Source: Saturnia japonica
Taxonomy: Eukaryota > Arthropoda > Insecta > Lepidoptera > Saturniidae
NCBI GenBank assembly: GCA_033032175.1
Contig: CM065312.1
Span: 9,858,001 to 9,922,000 of the forward strand
Length of the DNA stretch: 64,000 bases
Direction: 5' to 3'
The position numbers and the translations under genes are program-made. The notes under the pieces were generated by a model that searched no databases, was not told where the DNA came from, and was given only the letters and a program-made list of their open reading frames with translations. Below are positions 36,869 through 48,178 of this stretch, one piece after another. Each line of letters begins with the position of its first letter. Position 1 is the first letter of the stretch.

Positions 36869-37502
36869 ATGGTACAAGTGTGTAATGTTGGTGATTACCG
36901 CTGAGGCGCCATTGAGACCCGAGCCGTTAGGTGAGGGTCTTAAGAGAGCCAAGGACGGTAATCACCAATACACACGTGTATCATACGACGTTTTTCAACA
37001 CACTTGTGAAGAAAATAATAATAAAAAACAATTTTTTTTCGCTATGGCGGGAAAAATTAATCAGTTTGCGCGCGCATCTAACAATGGCGATCGGCCATAG
37101 ACTAAAGGAATGAGGTTTCTTTTTTTTTTGCTTTCCGCAGATAGCGTTTTAGCCACGTATAAAATGGGGAATTTAAAGTTTTCTTTATTACAGAGAAAAC
37201 AAAAGCTATATTTGAGTGAAAGTTTTATTTATTAAACACGTACAAGTTGAAATTATCTATTTAAATACGAAGTTGTATGAAATAAGCAAGCAATAGGTAC
37301 ATTAATTTATTTGTTCTATTGATCATTATCTTTTTTGTATCGAAACTTTTTTAAGAACAAAGCTACTCGACCAATACAAAAAAAAAAAACTCTTTAACTC
37401 ACTTGTGAATAATAGCAATGAAAAAGTCACAGTTTGATTACAGATGCCATTATGTGCCTAATTGCGCTTATATTAGAGCCACTTTATGAGCAAGTGTGTT
37501 GA
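36869..37502. mobile_element. insert X inside H4, with internal foldback
   Basis: It separates two pieces of H4 that are adjacent in other copies, so it is an insertion. Near its left end lies a 20-bp inverted pair: 36878-36884 plus 36888-36900 against 36956-36975, with a 3-nt bulge. CAAGTGTG (36875-36882) also has an inverted copy at 36999-37006 and recurs in direct orientation close to the right end (about 37491), so a target duplication of CAAGTGTG is possible. A 71-codon frame crosses the foldback and is not recognised. Class unknown. Confidence 0.6.
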
Positions 37503-37591
37503 AAAGAATATTTTATGAAGTTAAATTTTGCTCTTTATAGCATATTATTTCAACATAAACATAGTTTAGGAGATAATGAAAAATTAAAATA

Positions 37592-37969
37592 CAGTGTAAA
37601 CTTTTTATAACGAAACTCAAGGAACTGAGCATTTTTTGTCGTTATAGAGAGTTAAAATTAACAAGAATTTTTAATATGTATGTCTTAGATAATAAATTCT
37701 TATAAATTATTGTTTACACATATAGTCTGATAACTTTGACGTTTTTTGCTATGCCAGTACTTGTTTTGTATTATTTTATGTATTCTATTCATATCTAGAT
37801 ATGTGGTGGAATCGTCTTCCTACACATTTCTTCGTAATAGAGAATGGCGTATCGCTATAAAGAGTATTTCAATATGTGGGTTTTAACGCAAACCAACCAA
37901 GTTGGGCTCACTTCAACGTTATAGGGAGCTTATCATTATAAAGGATAACGTTATAAAGAGTTTACACTG
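37592..37969. mobile_element. pogo/Tigger-like MITE with TA duplication
   Basis: The 378-bp element has 21-bp inverted ends, CAGTGTAAACT(T/C)TTTATAACG, with one mismatch. It is flanked by TA on each side (37590-37591 and 37970-37971). The CAGT...TTATAACG style and TA target are known for pogo/Tigger elements. No coding capacity. It interrupts H4 just before the mariner begins. Confidence 0.85.
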
Positions 37970-38027
37970 TAATAGGTCGGAGAAAAAGTTTCTTCACATT
38001 TTTATATGAAAACTCAAGACATTTTTT

Positions 38028-38233
38028 TTAAAGTTTATTTACAATATACTTATATGTGCCGTTTTGTTTGATAACTTTCTGCCATTTTGTAGGTAGAGGC
38101 ATGATCCCGTTACTGTAGAAACTTTGGGACTTCTGATAAAAAAAACGCGACAAATAGTTTTGGCAGTCCTCTCTTGGTGTTCACCTTACAGAACCTAAAG
38201 AATTCTGAAGAGACCGAAACAGGTGAAAATCTG
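38028..38233 (-). pseudogene. mariner 2 transposase, C-terminal part
   Basis: The minus strand gives SDFHLFRSLQNSLGS, then in the same general frame EDCQNYLSRFFYQKSQ, then FYSNGIMPLPTKWQKVIKQN and a stop at 38028-38030. This is the standard mariner C-terminus, including the residues directly after the third catalytic Asp region. A small indel lies near 38190. It continues the N-terminal part that stops at 39291. Confidence 0.9.
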
Positions 38234-39290
38234 AATAATATAATAAATTATCTGTTTGTTCCCAAAAATACCAAAAAAATAATTTACACATATCGTTAAC
38301 TCTAATTTTAATTATAAAGATTTTATAGAAAAGGAGTTACTACCTACTTAAACATAACTAAATAGTTTAAAATGCATCTCCTAACTCTCTCACCGTACAC
38401 GTTGTTACATTTAGGTATTTCAAATATAGGAAGATAAGCCTAAGTTACTGTATTGAGTTACAATTGCCAAATCCAACTTATCGAAAACGCTGAGAACTTT
38501 ACAACAGTCAAATAAATTGTGATAGTTTGTTTTTAGATCTTTGTTTTTATGCTTAATCTTTAACGGAACAATAGTTTTCAATAACCTTATTTGCGAATTA
38601 TATATATCCTTCAAATAAGTCATATAAGTACGTCTGTAGCTAGCCAGTCCATAATTTATCACTGAATCAGCTAATGACATATAGAAGAGCCTCAGTGTGT
38701 TGCAAGGAACATTATGTTTAAGTATACACAATTTTGACAGCACAGCTCTAAGTTTACAACATACCTGGCCAACATGCGGGCCCCAATTAAATTTATGATC
38801 TATTTTAAGCCCAAGATAGGTATGCTCTTCCACTACGTCAAGGTACGAACATGTGCATGAGGTATTATTCAAGTGCATGCAGTTGTGCTCATGAGCGACG
38901 ATCTTAGGCAGGTAGTTCATTTTTTTATATGGTGAATGTATAAACATTAGCTTAGTTTTACTGTAGTTAATGGATAAACTTAAATCGTGAGCCCACTTGC
39001 ACAACATATCTAAATCCTCCTGAATCATATCTTGCACCGTAATGAAATTCTTGTGAGCCGTGATTATACACGTGCCATCAGCAAACTGATATACCGATCC
39101 ATGTTGAAATATATTGCACATATCGGTCACATATAATAAGTACTCCGTCGGTCCCAGGACGGCTCCTTGGGCAACTATGTTCACCAGCTATGGTGACTGC
39201 ATTAAATCTATTTGTGTGATAACTTTTAAAGAGTTCCAACATTGGTCTCTGTATACAATTCTGCTCCATTTTTTGATACAGTGTCTTATG
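38234..39290 (-). mobile_element. 5'-truncated CR1/jockey-type LINE inserted in mariner 2
   Basis: The 5' boundary lies at the mariner DLAP codons. The first residues are HKTLYQKMEQN with LELFKSYHTNRF; then, after a frame change near 39180, AQGAVLGPTEYLLYV, the active-site region YQFADGTCIITAHK, and a thumb region (KTKLMFI, EEHTYLGLKID, KLCILKHNV, YMSLADSVINYGL) to a stop near 38420. The catalytic FADD is FADG, so one of the two metal-binding Asp residues is lost. The 3' end is a short ATTTATTATATTATT-like tail at 38234-38248, after which the mariner resumes. At about 1.06 kb the copy lacks endonuclease and ORF1. Confidence 0.88.
38420..39184 (-). pseudogene. LINE reverse transcriptase fragment (palm/thumb)
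   Basis: This is the longest open piece (254 codons) of the LINE above. It runs from the GAVLGP motif through the FADG active-site box to the thumb domain. The Asp-to-Gly change in the active site, the truncated N-terminus and the frame change upstream make it inactive. Its C-terminus lacks the FRLSKTNKSF-type domain seen at 44965-45324, so the two fragments may be different families or different truncations. Confidence 0.85.
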
Positions 39291-40053
39291 GTGCAAGATC
39301 AGGGCTATGCGGTGGATGCACTAACACCTCCCAGCCAAACTCTCTTAATTTTTGCTGCTTCCTGTTGATCAATTACGGCCAATTTCTCTCAACTGCTTCC
39401 TTTAATCTCATCAGTTGTTGACAATAGAGATCCGAATCGATGGTTTTGTCGGGAGGTAAAAGCTCATAATGAACAATGGCCTTCCAGTCCCACCATACAC
39501 ACAGCATCACCTTATTTCGAGTTAGCAGTCTGTGAAGCCTGGCCGACCTTAGACCACGACCTTTTTCGCACGTTCTTATCTTACGTGAGCCACTTTTTAT
39601 CGCCAGTTATCAATATTTTCAAAAACGGCTCGGTTTTATTACGTCTCAATAATGAATCGCAAATGAGTACGCGGATCATTAGGTTTCTTTCAGTGAGCTC
39701 GTGTGGCACCTAAATATCAAGCTTTTGGTATAGCCAGCTTTCTTGAAATGGGTTAAAACTGTTCTGTGGTCAATTTCCAGTTCTTCAGCTATATCTTAAT
39801 TACTAATATGCCGATCTAGCTCCACTTTTTCAAAAATGGTGTCCATTTTATTCGTGACCGGGCGACCAGAGCGAGGTGCATCTTTAACATCAATATTTCC
39901 GGACTGAAAACGTTTGAACCAACTTTGCGCTACTCTTACTGAATCCGCGTTAGGTCCATAAACATCACAAATTTTTTTCGCTGCTTGAGTTGCATTTTTG
40001 CCTTTTTAATCATATTTTAAAATGTATCGAATTTCTTCATTAGATTCAGTCAT
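39291..40053 (-). pseudogene. mariner 2 transposase, N-terminal and catalytic part
   Basis: The start codon at 40051-40053 opens MTESNEEIRYILKY. The following frame pieces show NATQAAKKICDVYGPNA, SWFKRFQSGNIDVKDAPRSG, IAEELEIDHRTVLTHFKKAG, the first acidic box as TGDKKW, MLCVWWDWKAIVHYELLPPD, and REFGWEVLVHPPHSPDLAP just before the LINE. Several stops and frame changes are present. About 19 codons that should carry the second catalytic Asp (the HQDNARPH region) are deleted between LINRK and KLREFGW. The relationship is to mariners whose transposase begins MxxSNExIRYIL, common in insects. Confidence 0.88.
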
Positions 40054-40309
40054 TTTTACAGAAAGAAAAACAAATTAAAAAAGCAGGAAACAACATTTTT
40101 TAATTTTTAATGTTACCAAAACCAGCCAGATTCAAATAGTATAGCCAAAGAAATTTTATAACAAGTTTATACCTACGTTATGCGAAAACACTTAACTAAC
40201 TTAACTTACTTGCGGGAAGTACAATAATTATGATAGGCTTCACGGATGTATTGACGGCTCTGGTTTGTCGGATAAAGTTAACACGGGTGAAAGCGTGGGG
40301 CACAACTAG

Positions 40310-42539
40310 TTCCTGATATATACATGCTAAAACTATTTAGAGCACCTGGCCCAAAATTTCATAAGCATTATACACGTTTTTGCCATTATACAATAAAATA
40401 AGTAGTTTGCAGTCGATTACTAACTAAATACCTAGGTAGTCATAGTTCGTAGATTGGGTACTTTTTTCGCAATTTTGGGGAATAAATTCGTTTTTCGACA
40501 CATGAAATCCAGGAAATCCTTTTGGAAATATTTGGGTTACTAACTTACTACTCCTGAGAACTAAGTTAGAAAGCCTCTTGTAACAGTGTATGTTGCCTAC
40601 AAATTACAATAAATAAATACCCTTCGAAGGATACATAGTAGCACGAACACTGCTATTTTGCGGCAGAATTGAGGCGGAAAAATACAGCTACTCATAACAC
40701 GATGGGAGAGGAAAGATCACGCACACACGGAGAGAAAAGATCAGAAATCAGAACTATGCTAAGTATAAACCGAGATAGACAGATGAGCGCACGTCGCATC
40801 GCGTGTTAATAGAATGCTTCTGGCCATACAAATTAGTATCATTTGATTTGACTCAACACGCTTCGCGTAGCGTCGGGTAACGTGAAGTGTTAAAAGTATG
40901 TATATTTACACCTTTGGGAGTGGTAGTTACGCTTCGCCATTCGTAACACAGGTTCTACGTTCTACCACTCTTCACCATTTCAATGTAAATCTTTCACAAA
41001 AAACAAAACTCTTTTACAAAAATATAACCGTGAGTACCTAAGTATAGACAATATTTTATATAGGCAAGTCAGTCAAGTGACAATACGTCGAAATTTCAGG
41101 AAAAAGTTTGTCAATATTTTTCCATGATGACGAAGTTGTTGGTTAAACTTAAGTATCTTTCCTATCCTATTACGTACACGCTTCACACACTTGTTGCCGG
41201 AAAATAACTTGAAAATACCCGGACATTTAGGTGAAATACAGTTTTTTCGCCGTCTAATAAAAAAAAATCATCTTTATTCCCCCTTTATTATTCACTAGCT
41301 GAACCGCGCAACTTCGTCTGTGTCCCTTAAGAGAGAAAGAGAGTGTTAGAGAGAGTAGGTCGTCGCAACCTTTAATACAATTCTAAAGGAGTAAAAACTT
41401 TCTTCAGCTGCGGAGTTATTTTAAAACTGTGATAGCTCCTAAGAGCTAAATTAAAATAAAATTATTCTAATTTTTTTATATTTGCACGTTTACACGTTCT
41501 CAAAACACCGTCCGGGCGCTCTCCGGACGTTTTTCAAACTAGGACAACGTAGCAATTAAATTTCACCAAAGTCGGTAACCAACTACTTACAATATTGTTT
41601 ATCTAGATTACCCAAAAAAACTATAACAAGTTTAATCACGCAATGCATCATGCATAGTATACACAGCTGAATATGATGTCAATAAACCCTACGATATATT
41701 TATACTAAGTATACCTAATGTTTTTGAATATGTAGCGACTTTCTACTTTGGTATTGTTCCAAGAATCACGTGCCAAGAAAATGGCACACTTGGGGTGCCT
41801 CCTTATCTTATTGTTCACTATATATTTTACTGTTTTAGAGACAAAGTAGATTAAACATAATACCCACCATCGGCACATAAAAGCGAATTAATTTATTGTA
41901 GAGCTGTCGACAAGTTAAAACTACTATTATACGGTTAAGAATAGTATTTTTTATTTTACGATTTTACAATAAATATTTATTATACTGAAGTAATTGCGGC
42001 AATTCAGTGGTTGTAATTTAGATAAACACTTATTGTGCTGTTTGAAGAGATAAACGATTTTATTAAAGAGGCTCACGGAAAACGCACTGCGGAGTAGAGT
42101 TTCAACTTTCATTTAATTCTCATGTTAACAGTGATACAGAGTGCCTTCAGGGGCTTATGCTCTAAATCCAAAACATCCCATAGGATGGCCAACGACTTGG
42201 TACATATCAAGGTAAGCGTTATTATTAGAACTGATTGAAACTGTAACAACTAAGAAGTAAATAAGTAATAATTCATGTATTTTAAAAGTATAACTTTAAA
42301 TCAGGTTTAACCACAGAGATCTTTAATAGTGTACTTATTTTATTTCACAAAAGAGATCTTAGTTATGGGTGTATGTGTATATTTTTTGCGTGTATAAGCT
42401 TAGTATCAACCACAGAGTACTTGGAAATATCGGCAAAACCGCGTGCCAGTTTACTAGTGATAATTAATGTTGAACGCAAAAATATTTATTGTAGTGTACC
42501 GTCAACAAAATCACCAAAATGTAAATCTATACAAACAAA
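40310..42539. other. about 2.2 kb with no gene recognised
   Basis: AT-rich with GC-richer patches at 40670-40960. A 7-bp GC-rich hairpin (CGTCCGG...CCGGACG) lies near 41508-41529. CTAGCTGAACCGCGCAACTT at about 41295 looks like one end of a Helitron-like repeat. No supportable coding region. Confidence 0.4.
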
Positions 42540-42850
42540 TAAAATTGAAGTTTTCGTTTGTATTTTCAAAATAACGGATTTTTGCTAAACGCTTATGAAA
42601 GTACATACGGTAGGTATTTATAACAAAAAAAAAAATCGTCCTTCTGTCTGTACCGGATAATCTCCAATACAGTTGGACCGATTTTGACAAGACTAACACT
42701 GGCAAATAACTGTCTTTTAAGGAGTAACTTAAGCTACTTTTATTTTAGAAAAAGAATTAGGGTTTCGCGCAAATCAATATCAATTTGGAAAAAACGATGA
42801 TTTTGGGGTGTTTAATTGGCTTACGCTGAGTAAACCATAAAAGATATATA
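42540..42850 (+). repeat. repeat F1, partial copy
   Basis: It contains AAAATAACGGATTTTTGCTAAAC, with TACAGTTGGACCGATTTTGA, TACTTTTATTTTAGAAAAAG, GGGTTTCGCGCAAATC and GAGTAAACCATAAAAGATA in the same order as 8925-9500. Non-coding. Confidence 0.7.
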
Positions 42851-42857
42851 AAACTAA

Positions 42858-43490
42858 CTAGGTCCCACGGTTTCACCTACATATAATTTAAAAGAAATCA
42901 CTGATTGATGATTTATAATACTTTATTAAAGACAATATTTTTATCGGGTCGCCAGGATTATGCGTCACATCGCACGGCGAGTGTTGAATTATTTTAATTT
43001 TCCATTATCTCTCAAATTATGTGTCTAAATAACATGCTGTAAAGGGTAAAGTTTATCTTCATAAAACTGTAATAATGATGAAGTAACTTTTATTCGTAAG
43101 GATTAATATGCAACGCCTAAAAATAATGCTCATAAATCACTTTTAAATTTTCAACAAACTTTTTCCACAAAATACCTTATTGTAGCTTATGTACAAGAGA
43201 TAGGCTTATGCTATCCCGGACTACTTTTTAGATATACTAAGGCCCAATGTTTTTATATAACATTGTATTTACGTATCACTAACCATTACGGCAGCTCACA
43301 CGGATAAATCTGTTTCGGAGAGCTTCGTGTTTCGACTTAACAAAAATTAATATTAAAGGCTAACTGAGAGGTGTAGCGTGATGCTGGATAGCCTATACTA
43401 TTCCTCGTGAATCTAGCTATAATATCCAGAGATAAGCGTTTTTAAATAAACAAACAAACAAAAACACTTTTCCGCTTTATTATATTAATT
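42858..43490 (-). mobile_element. Helitron-like element H2, nearly full length
   Basis: On the minus strand it runs from AATATAATAAAGCGG (about 43485) through a GTTTGTTTGTTT run, CACGAGGAATAGTATAGG, ATAGCATAAGCCTATCTCTT, TTAATCCTTACGAATAAAAG and AAGTTACTTCATCAT. It ends at CCGTGGGACCTAG followed by T (42858). About 630 bp, no coding frame. It is the best uninterrupted reference for H1, H4 and H5 in this window. Confidence 0.75.
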
Positions 43491-43860
43491 TGCGACCCGC
43501 CCCTGCTTCGCACAGGCACAATTTACAAAGTGGTGTATTTTATGGTTAAAAAAGCTTGATTGGAGTTTACCGCTTTAATATTGATAGATCATAACTTCAT
43601 AACTGCCTCATTAGACTAGTGTTCCTAAACGCAACTGCTATGCTCGAGGTCCTAGGTTTGATTCACACAGGTCGAGCAAAGTGATATTGGGTTTTTCTAT
43701 GAAATTCTCAGTAGCAGCTTGGAGTTTGGTTTAGTGCCCGATTAATGGACAATAAGCTCGCCCCCTATTACATGGGACTTAAAACATACCCGGTGTACCG
43801 TGGGTGTATATCTCTGCCTAAAACTTCGGGGATACAGGCGTGATGGTATGTTATGTAATT
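43491..43860 (+). mobile_element. SINE copy 3 with shared upstream segment
   Basis: The SINE part (about 43598-43860) has GCTATGCTCGAGGTCC, a B-box-like GGTTTGATTC, GAAATTCTCAGTAGCAGCTT, and ends GGCGTGATGGTATG. The 100 bases upstream (CTTCGCAC, ACAAAGTGGTGTATTTTAT, TAGATCATAACTTCATAACT) also align with the sequence upstream of SINE copy 4 at 53110-53190. So the two copies share a larger common unit, unlike copies 1 and 2. Confidence 0.75.
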
Positions 43861-44159
43861 TCATAGTTACGAATAGTACGCTTAGCTCGCGTCGTGCAAT
43901 TCTTCATAGGTGCGAAGTGCCGGCCAACCGACCGTGGCCGTTTTGCTGAGAGGAATTTTGAATTCGCGATATCTTTTATATGTATTAATTTTTTTTTTGT
44001 GAAATAATTACATCTTTTGTACTTTATATGTGCACTAATAAAATACATTATAAGCTATTTAAAACATGTCAAATGTATTCTTATTTTTGTTTATAACTTG
44101 TAATGTGTGCCTATATAAATAAATAAATGGAAAATTGTACAGTAAAACTTTATTCTACA

Positions 44160-44535
44160 CTAGCTGTGCCCCACGGTATCACCCGTGTTTTTATCCGACA
44201 AACACCGCGCCGCCAACATACCTGTGTCTACATATTATTGTTTTCATATGTATTGTTCTCATTTCCCGCAAGTACAAATTATTTTAATTTTTCATTATCT
44301 CGTAAGCTATGCCCAAATAAAATGCAATCTAGGGCAAAATTAGATTTCATAAAATTGTCTTTATGATGAAGTAACTTTTGTTCATAACGATTAATATGCC
44401 AAGCCTAAAAATTATGCTCATAAATCAAGTTTTTAAAGTTCAACAAAAAAAACACTTTGGGCCAATATTTTTGTAGAACATTGTATTTACACGTACGCGG
44501 ATAAAAGCAGTTCGGGAGGGCTTCCACTTCCGACT
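44160..44535 (-). mobile_element. Helitron-like element H3, 5'-truncated
   Basis: The minus strand ends GGGTGATACCGTGGGGCACA-GCTAG followed by T (44160). Upstream are ACTTGCGGGAAATGAGAACA, GATAATGAAAAATTAAAATA, AAGTTACTTCATCAT and GAGCATAATTTTTAGGC, in the family order. The element fades near 44535. The 79-codon plus-strand frame across it has no independent support. Confidence 0.7.
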
Positions 44536-44759
44536 CTGTTTTTATGTCCGGATTCAACTCAAAAACAGCTTGATGGGTTAATCAAGAAAATTATTCACCT
44601 AGAAAATAATGTACTACGACATTGTTCAGCGCTAAAACATCTACAAAACAGTTTATGATAGTACATATATGTGTAACTTTTATAATAATCAGAATAACAA
44701 ATATTTTAGTAATTAATATGTCGTTTGACCGTTTTATCCGCATGCGCTGATCAAACGGC

Positions 44760-45330
44760 TTACAAATCAAAATCTAAATAACCTATCAATTTAGGCCCTA
44801 AGAATGCACTTATGAACGTCAAAACACTACTGCCGGTTCGGAAAACGTCCCAGACATCGAGAAGGACCGGTAAGAAACTCGATCGGGTTTTTTTTTTCTC
44901 AACTGTACAAATGTTAATGTAACAGGTGCAATAATAATAATTTAGTGGATGAACAGAGAGAGAGTCACTTCCAAACATCATTATCATTTACATAATGATC
45001 TACCCTATAATAACCTTTTGACAGTAAAGCCCGCTTGACATGGTCCATATACTTGTTGTCCGGCAAATCAGTAATGTGCTTCGGTATCTTGTTATAGAAC
45101 CTAACACTATTACCTAAAAAACTTTTATTAGTCTTACTAAGTCTAAAACACGGTACGACTAATTTATCTCTATTTCTAGTATTAACATTGTGCTGATCTT
45201 TGACAAAATCCAGCTTGTATAAATTTTTACGAACATACATTAAGTTATCAAAGATGTATTGGGAGGGCAAAATTAAAATACTAAATTCCTGGAACTTGTT
45301 CTTTAGTGATTCGCGGAGTCTCATATTGTA
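44760..45330 (-). pseudogene. CR1/jockey-type LINE C-terminus and 3' untranslated tail
   Basis: The open piece 44965-45324 reads FQEFSILILPSQYIF, VRKNLYKLDFVKDQHNVNTR, FRLSKTNKSFLGNSVRFYNK and ends with a KGYYRVDHYVNDNDVW segment. This is the C-terminal domain of a LINE reverse transcriptase family common in Lepidoptera. The stretch below (44760-44965), with GGTAAGAAACTCGATCGGG-like text on the plus strand, is its 3' UTR and is matched at 55855-56095. The catalytic domain is absent from this copy. Confidence 0.8.
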
Positions 45331-47905
45331 AATTGCAATAATTGTAAATAGTGTATTACAATTTTGTTCAACAATTAAGGGTTTACAAAGTCTGCCACAG
45401 TTTAAATATATTACGTATATACATTTATATATTTTATAGAAGTCCTAATAAATTTAGTTACGGTAATTTAAATGCTGCTTGGCTGCTTTGTCGGCGTGCA
45501 TTGTCCAAACGGTTCAAAATTGTTGATAATAAAGTATAACATTACTGTTCTACAAAACGGTCTGTAACAGTATATATGTACATTTTATATACAACCTGAT
45601 TTAATCGATTTAAGTAATAAAAAACTATTTAATAACAAAATTCACAACAGCTGTTTGTTAAAAATTTACTTACCAACTATAGACCTTAAGGTTTGCGCGT
45701 CACCTATTTATCGTACTATGCTAGAAATCTTTATGCAAGGGCCAACTACAACTGTATAAGGTTTTAACTCAGTCTGACAAACTACGCACAAACATGTGGG
45801 ACATGAACACACAAATATATTTTTTTTAGATAAGACTGCTTAGCGCCTACAGAACAGCATAATGATAATGATATACAGTATTACTTCTATTTTAAGCAAA
45901 TTTTTAATAACTTGGGTTACATTATCGCAATTTTCGTAAAGGTTTCTGATTTTGATTTCTCTCTCTCTCTGAAAGATTTTCTGATAAATTAAAAAATAAG
46001 ACTTATGTAGTTCGCATATAAATAATGTAGCTTTGAGAAAGAATTTTAGAACATTTTAGAAAATTAGTTTAAATAGTAGTAGCATTTCTGTTTATCTAGC
46101 TAACATATATGCATCATTTGACAAACCGTAATATACAGTTAACTAAATTTTCAGCCAATTCAACTGAACAGTTATTTTATACCAATTTTATCGAAAAAAT
46201 GTTCGAAGTGATTTTTTAAACTGATATAACTTTTTTATATATGAACTGATTGAAATAAAACAAACACTAAATTTTAAGTGAAGCTTACCACAATATATTA
46301 GTGAAAACCGCATCCAAGTCGGTTAAGCCGTTTCTGAGATTAGCGCGCACAAACGTTGGCAAACATAATAAACAACACAAACGTTGTTTTGGGTTCAACT
46401 GCATTGATAAAGGCCCCCCATAACAGTTTTTCTCATATATCTTCTATGTACAGACATCGAACAGTTATGTTTTTATTATACGTATAGATTAAATGCCCAA
46501 GTTATCCAACAAACTTATCTGGATAAAGATTAATACTGAATTGGAGAAAATAGTTTCGCAAATAACGTAATATTTTTATTATTTTCTTATGTTAAAGATG
46601 TAAATAGTTACTGTGAGTAAACCTTAAGAGATAAACCTATGCCATCGCGGACTTTCTCTAGACTTTTGAAGAACTACAATTCTTTACAACATTATTTTGA
46701 TGTGTCTCAAAAGTCATAAGGTTTAGCTAGCGTAAGCCATGTAAGCGTCCGTAAATCATTATTACAAAATAAAAAACTCTGTTAAACAAAAACTTAATTG
46801 GAATGTATGTAACATTCCGTAAAAAATTAAAATTCGTTGTTTAGTTTAAAAGATCTATGCGTACATAAGGTTAGGGACAGACAGCGGGAAGCAACTTTAC
46901 TACTATGTAAGTATAGATACTTACATAATGTTGTAATACAAATAGTACATAGGTATATATTATTGTTAAGAAAATGATCGGTTTGATAGCATGGTATTAT
47001 ATAATTATTATTTGTTGCAATATTATGAAAGTGTCCGTACTAAAGTATAAGTACATACTAAAAAAGATGAAAATTAATGCCAGATATCCAACACTGTACC
47101 TATGTATAAAGTACTATGTAACCCGGCTCCACACGTCAGCGCCAGCGTATGGAGCCAGCCTTACTGTGTACTAATATATATATACATTGGTACCAAGGTA
47201 CTTGAAAAGTTATCATATCACGACCGTGACAACTGGAAGAACAATAATTTTAGTGCCAAATGCAACAAAATAATTTACGTTTTAGGATAAAATATAGAAG
47301 AACTCTACATTTTTTGATAAACTCGAATTATTTCAATTTTTAATAGTTAAATCCAAACAAAGAATTAACTTAAACATGTGTGAAATTACGTTTATGAATA
47401 ACATATCTTTAATCGAAAATAAATGAGCAGTAAAACTCAAGGTAAAAGATATATCCTTTATTATATTTAATTTGAGACATAAAAGTCATGTAAGCCGTTC
47501 TTTTAATCCATTGATATAGACGAAGCAAGATAACCGTCAACATAAACAGATAAGAAATCATTACAATATAATTAAAGTTGTTTGTAAGAAATCTTGGTTT
47601 TATCTTGTGTCTTGAACGGAAATAATATTAATTGCAGTTCCAGGGTAATCCCCATAGCCACAAAACCTTTGATCTGTTGTTTGCTCTAGTTTCTAATCGA
47701 TTTAGTGCGCACGTATACAATATTATTACTATTGTGAATAAAAAGACGTCCACAATATTTTAATGTGTGCTAAATTAATAGCGCTTGTTTTATTCTTGTT
47801 TCTTACAAAGTTACAGTAGTTCGTAGTAACAATGTGATTTCTTAATAACGTTCTTGACTGTAGTTTGCTTGTAGATTCGCTGCTTGCTGTTGCTGCTGAT
47901 CGTAG
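45331..47905. other. no gene recognised
   Basis: AT-rich. 46245-46490 contains a degenerate lepidopteran repeat (CATCCAAGTCGGTTAAGCCG and CGTTTCTGAGATTAGCG). 46610-46800 has fragments similar to F1 (GAGTAAACCTTAAGAGATA). A short CT repeat is at 45958-45971. Unrecognised small frames at 45351, 46974 and 47102 are not supported as genes. Confidence 0.4.
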
Positions 47906-48178
47906 TACTGCCGCCCTCTCCGCTATATTTAACCTCGCCCTTTGCCTCGCAACCGGTAGTGCGATGGATTCCGTGCGGGGCGTCGCTCAGCCAATGAGCG
48001 CGCACACAGGGTGTGCGCGCTCTCTGCAGAGCGAGGCTAACCGTGGGAAAGGGACGGCAGTACCATGAGTCACCATGCCAGATTTTCCGAGTCTGGCATG
48101 GTTCATCCTTACAACTAGTGAAATTTATACATTTAAACTTACAACTAGCTATATTCTTATTCTAATCGTTTTAAAATA
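47906..48178. repeat. direct repeat U, copy 1 (273 bp)
   Basis: It is almost identical to 51867-52098: three base differences plus a 47-nt stretch missing from copy 2. The stretch starts GTAGTACTGCCGCCCTCTCC and has an inverted copy ending GGACGGCAGTAC at about 48064, so its first 160 bases are bounded by inverted ends. Inside are a TATA-like GCTATATTTAACC, a perfect 12-bp hairpin GAGCGCGCACAC/GTGTGCGCGCTC (lost from copy 2) and a second hairpin CCATGCCAGA/TCTGGCATGG. It abuts the truncated gag at 48179. Confidence 0.9.

Larger units (their letters stand above)
37973..40190 (-). mobile_element. mariner 2, interrupted by a LINE
   Basis: A terminal-repeat-like TAGGTCGGAGAAAAAGTTTC starts at 37973, shortly beyond the transposase stop. 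The other end lies upstream of the start codon at 40053 and its terminal repeat is too decayed to place exactly (about 40150-40190). The transposase remnant is in two parts (39291-40053 and 38028-38233), separated by the LINE at 38234-39290. Removing the LINE brings the two halves of the conserved third acidic box together. Confidence 0.85.
36737..40309 (+). mobile_element. Helitron-like element H4, cut into three pieces by later insertions
   Basis: Three separated pieces line up in order with uninterrupted relatives. Piece 1 (36737-36868) has AAGCCACAATAAGG, TTAATCCTTACGAA and AAGTTACTTCATCATAA. Piece 2 (37503-37589) has AAGTTAAATTTTGCTC and TAGTTTAGGAGATAATGAAA. Piece 3 (40206-40309) has ACTTGCGGGAAGT and ends GGGGCACAACTAG before T. 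The copy at 63404-64000 shows pieces 1, 2 and the start of 3 contiguous. The 5' end is missing. Insert X, a MITE and a mariner fill the gaps. Confidence 0.75.

Noticed and set aside
40120..40190. Second copy of the pogo-like MITE end
   Set aside because: TTATAACAAGTTTATACC resembles the MITE tip only partly and lies where the mariner's decayed end is expected; not strong enough.
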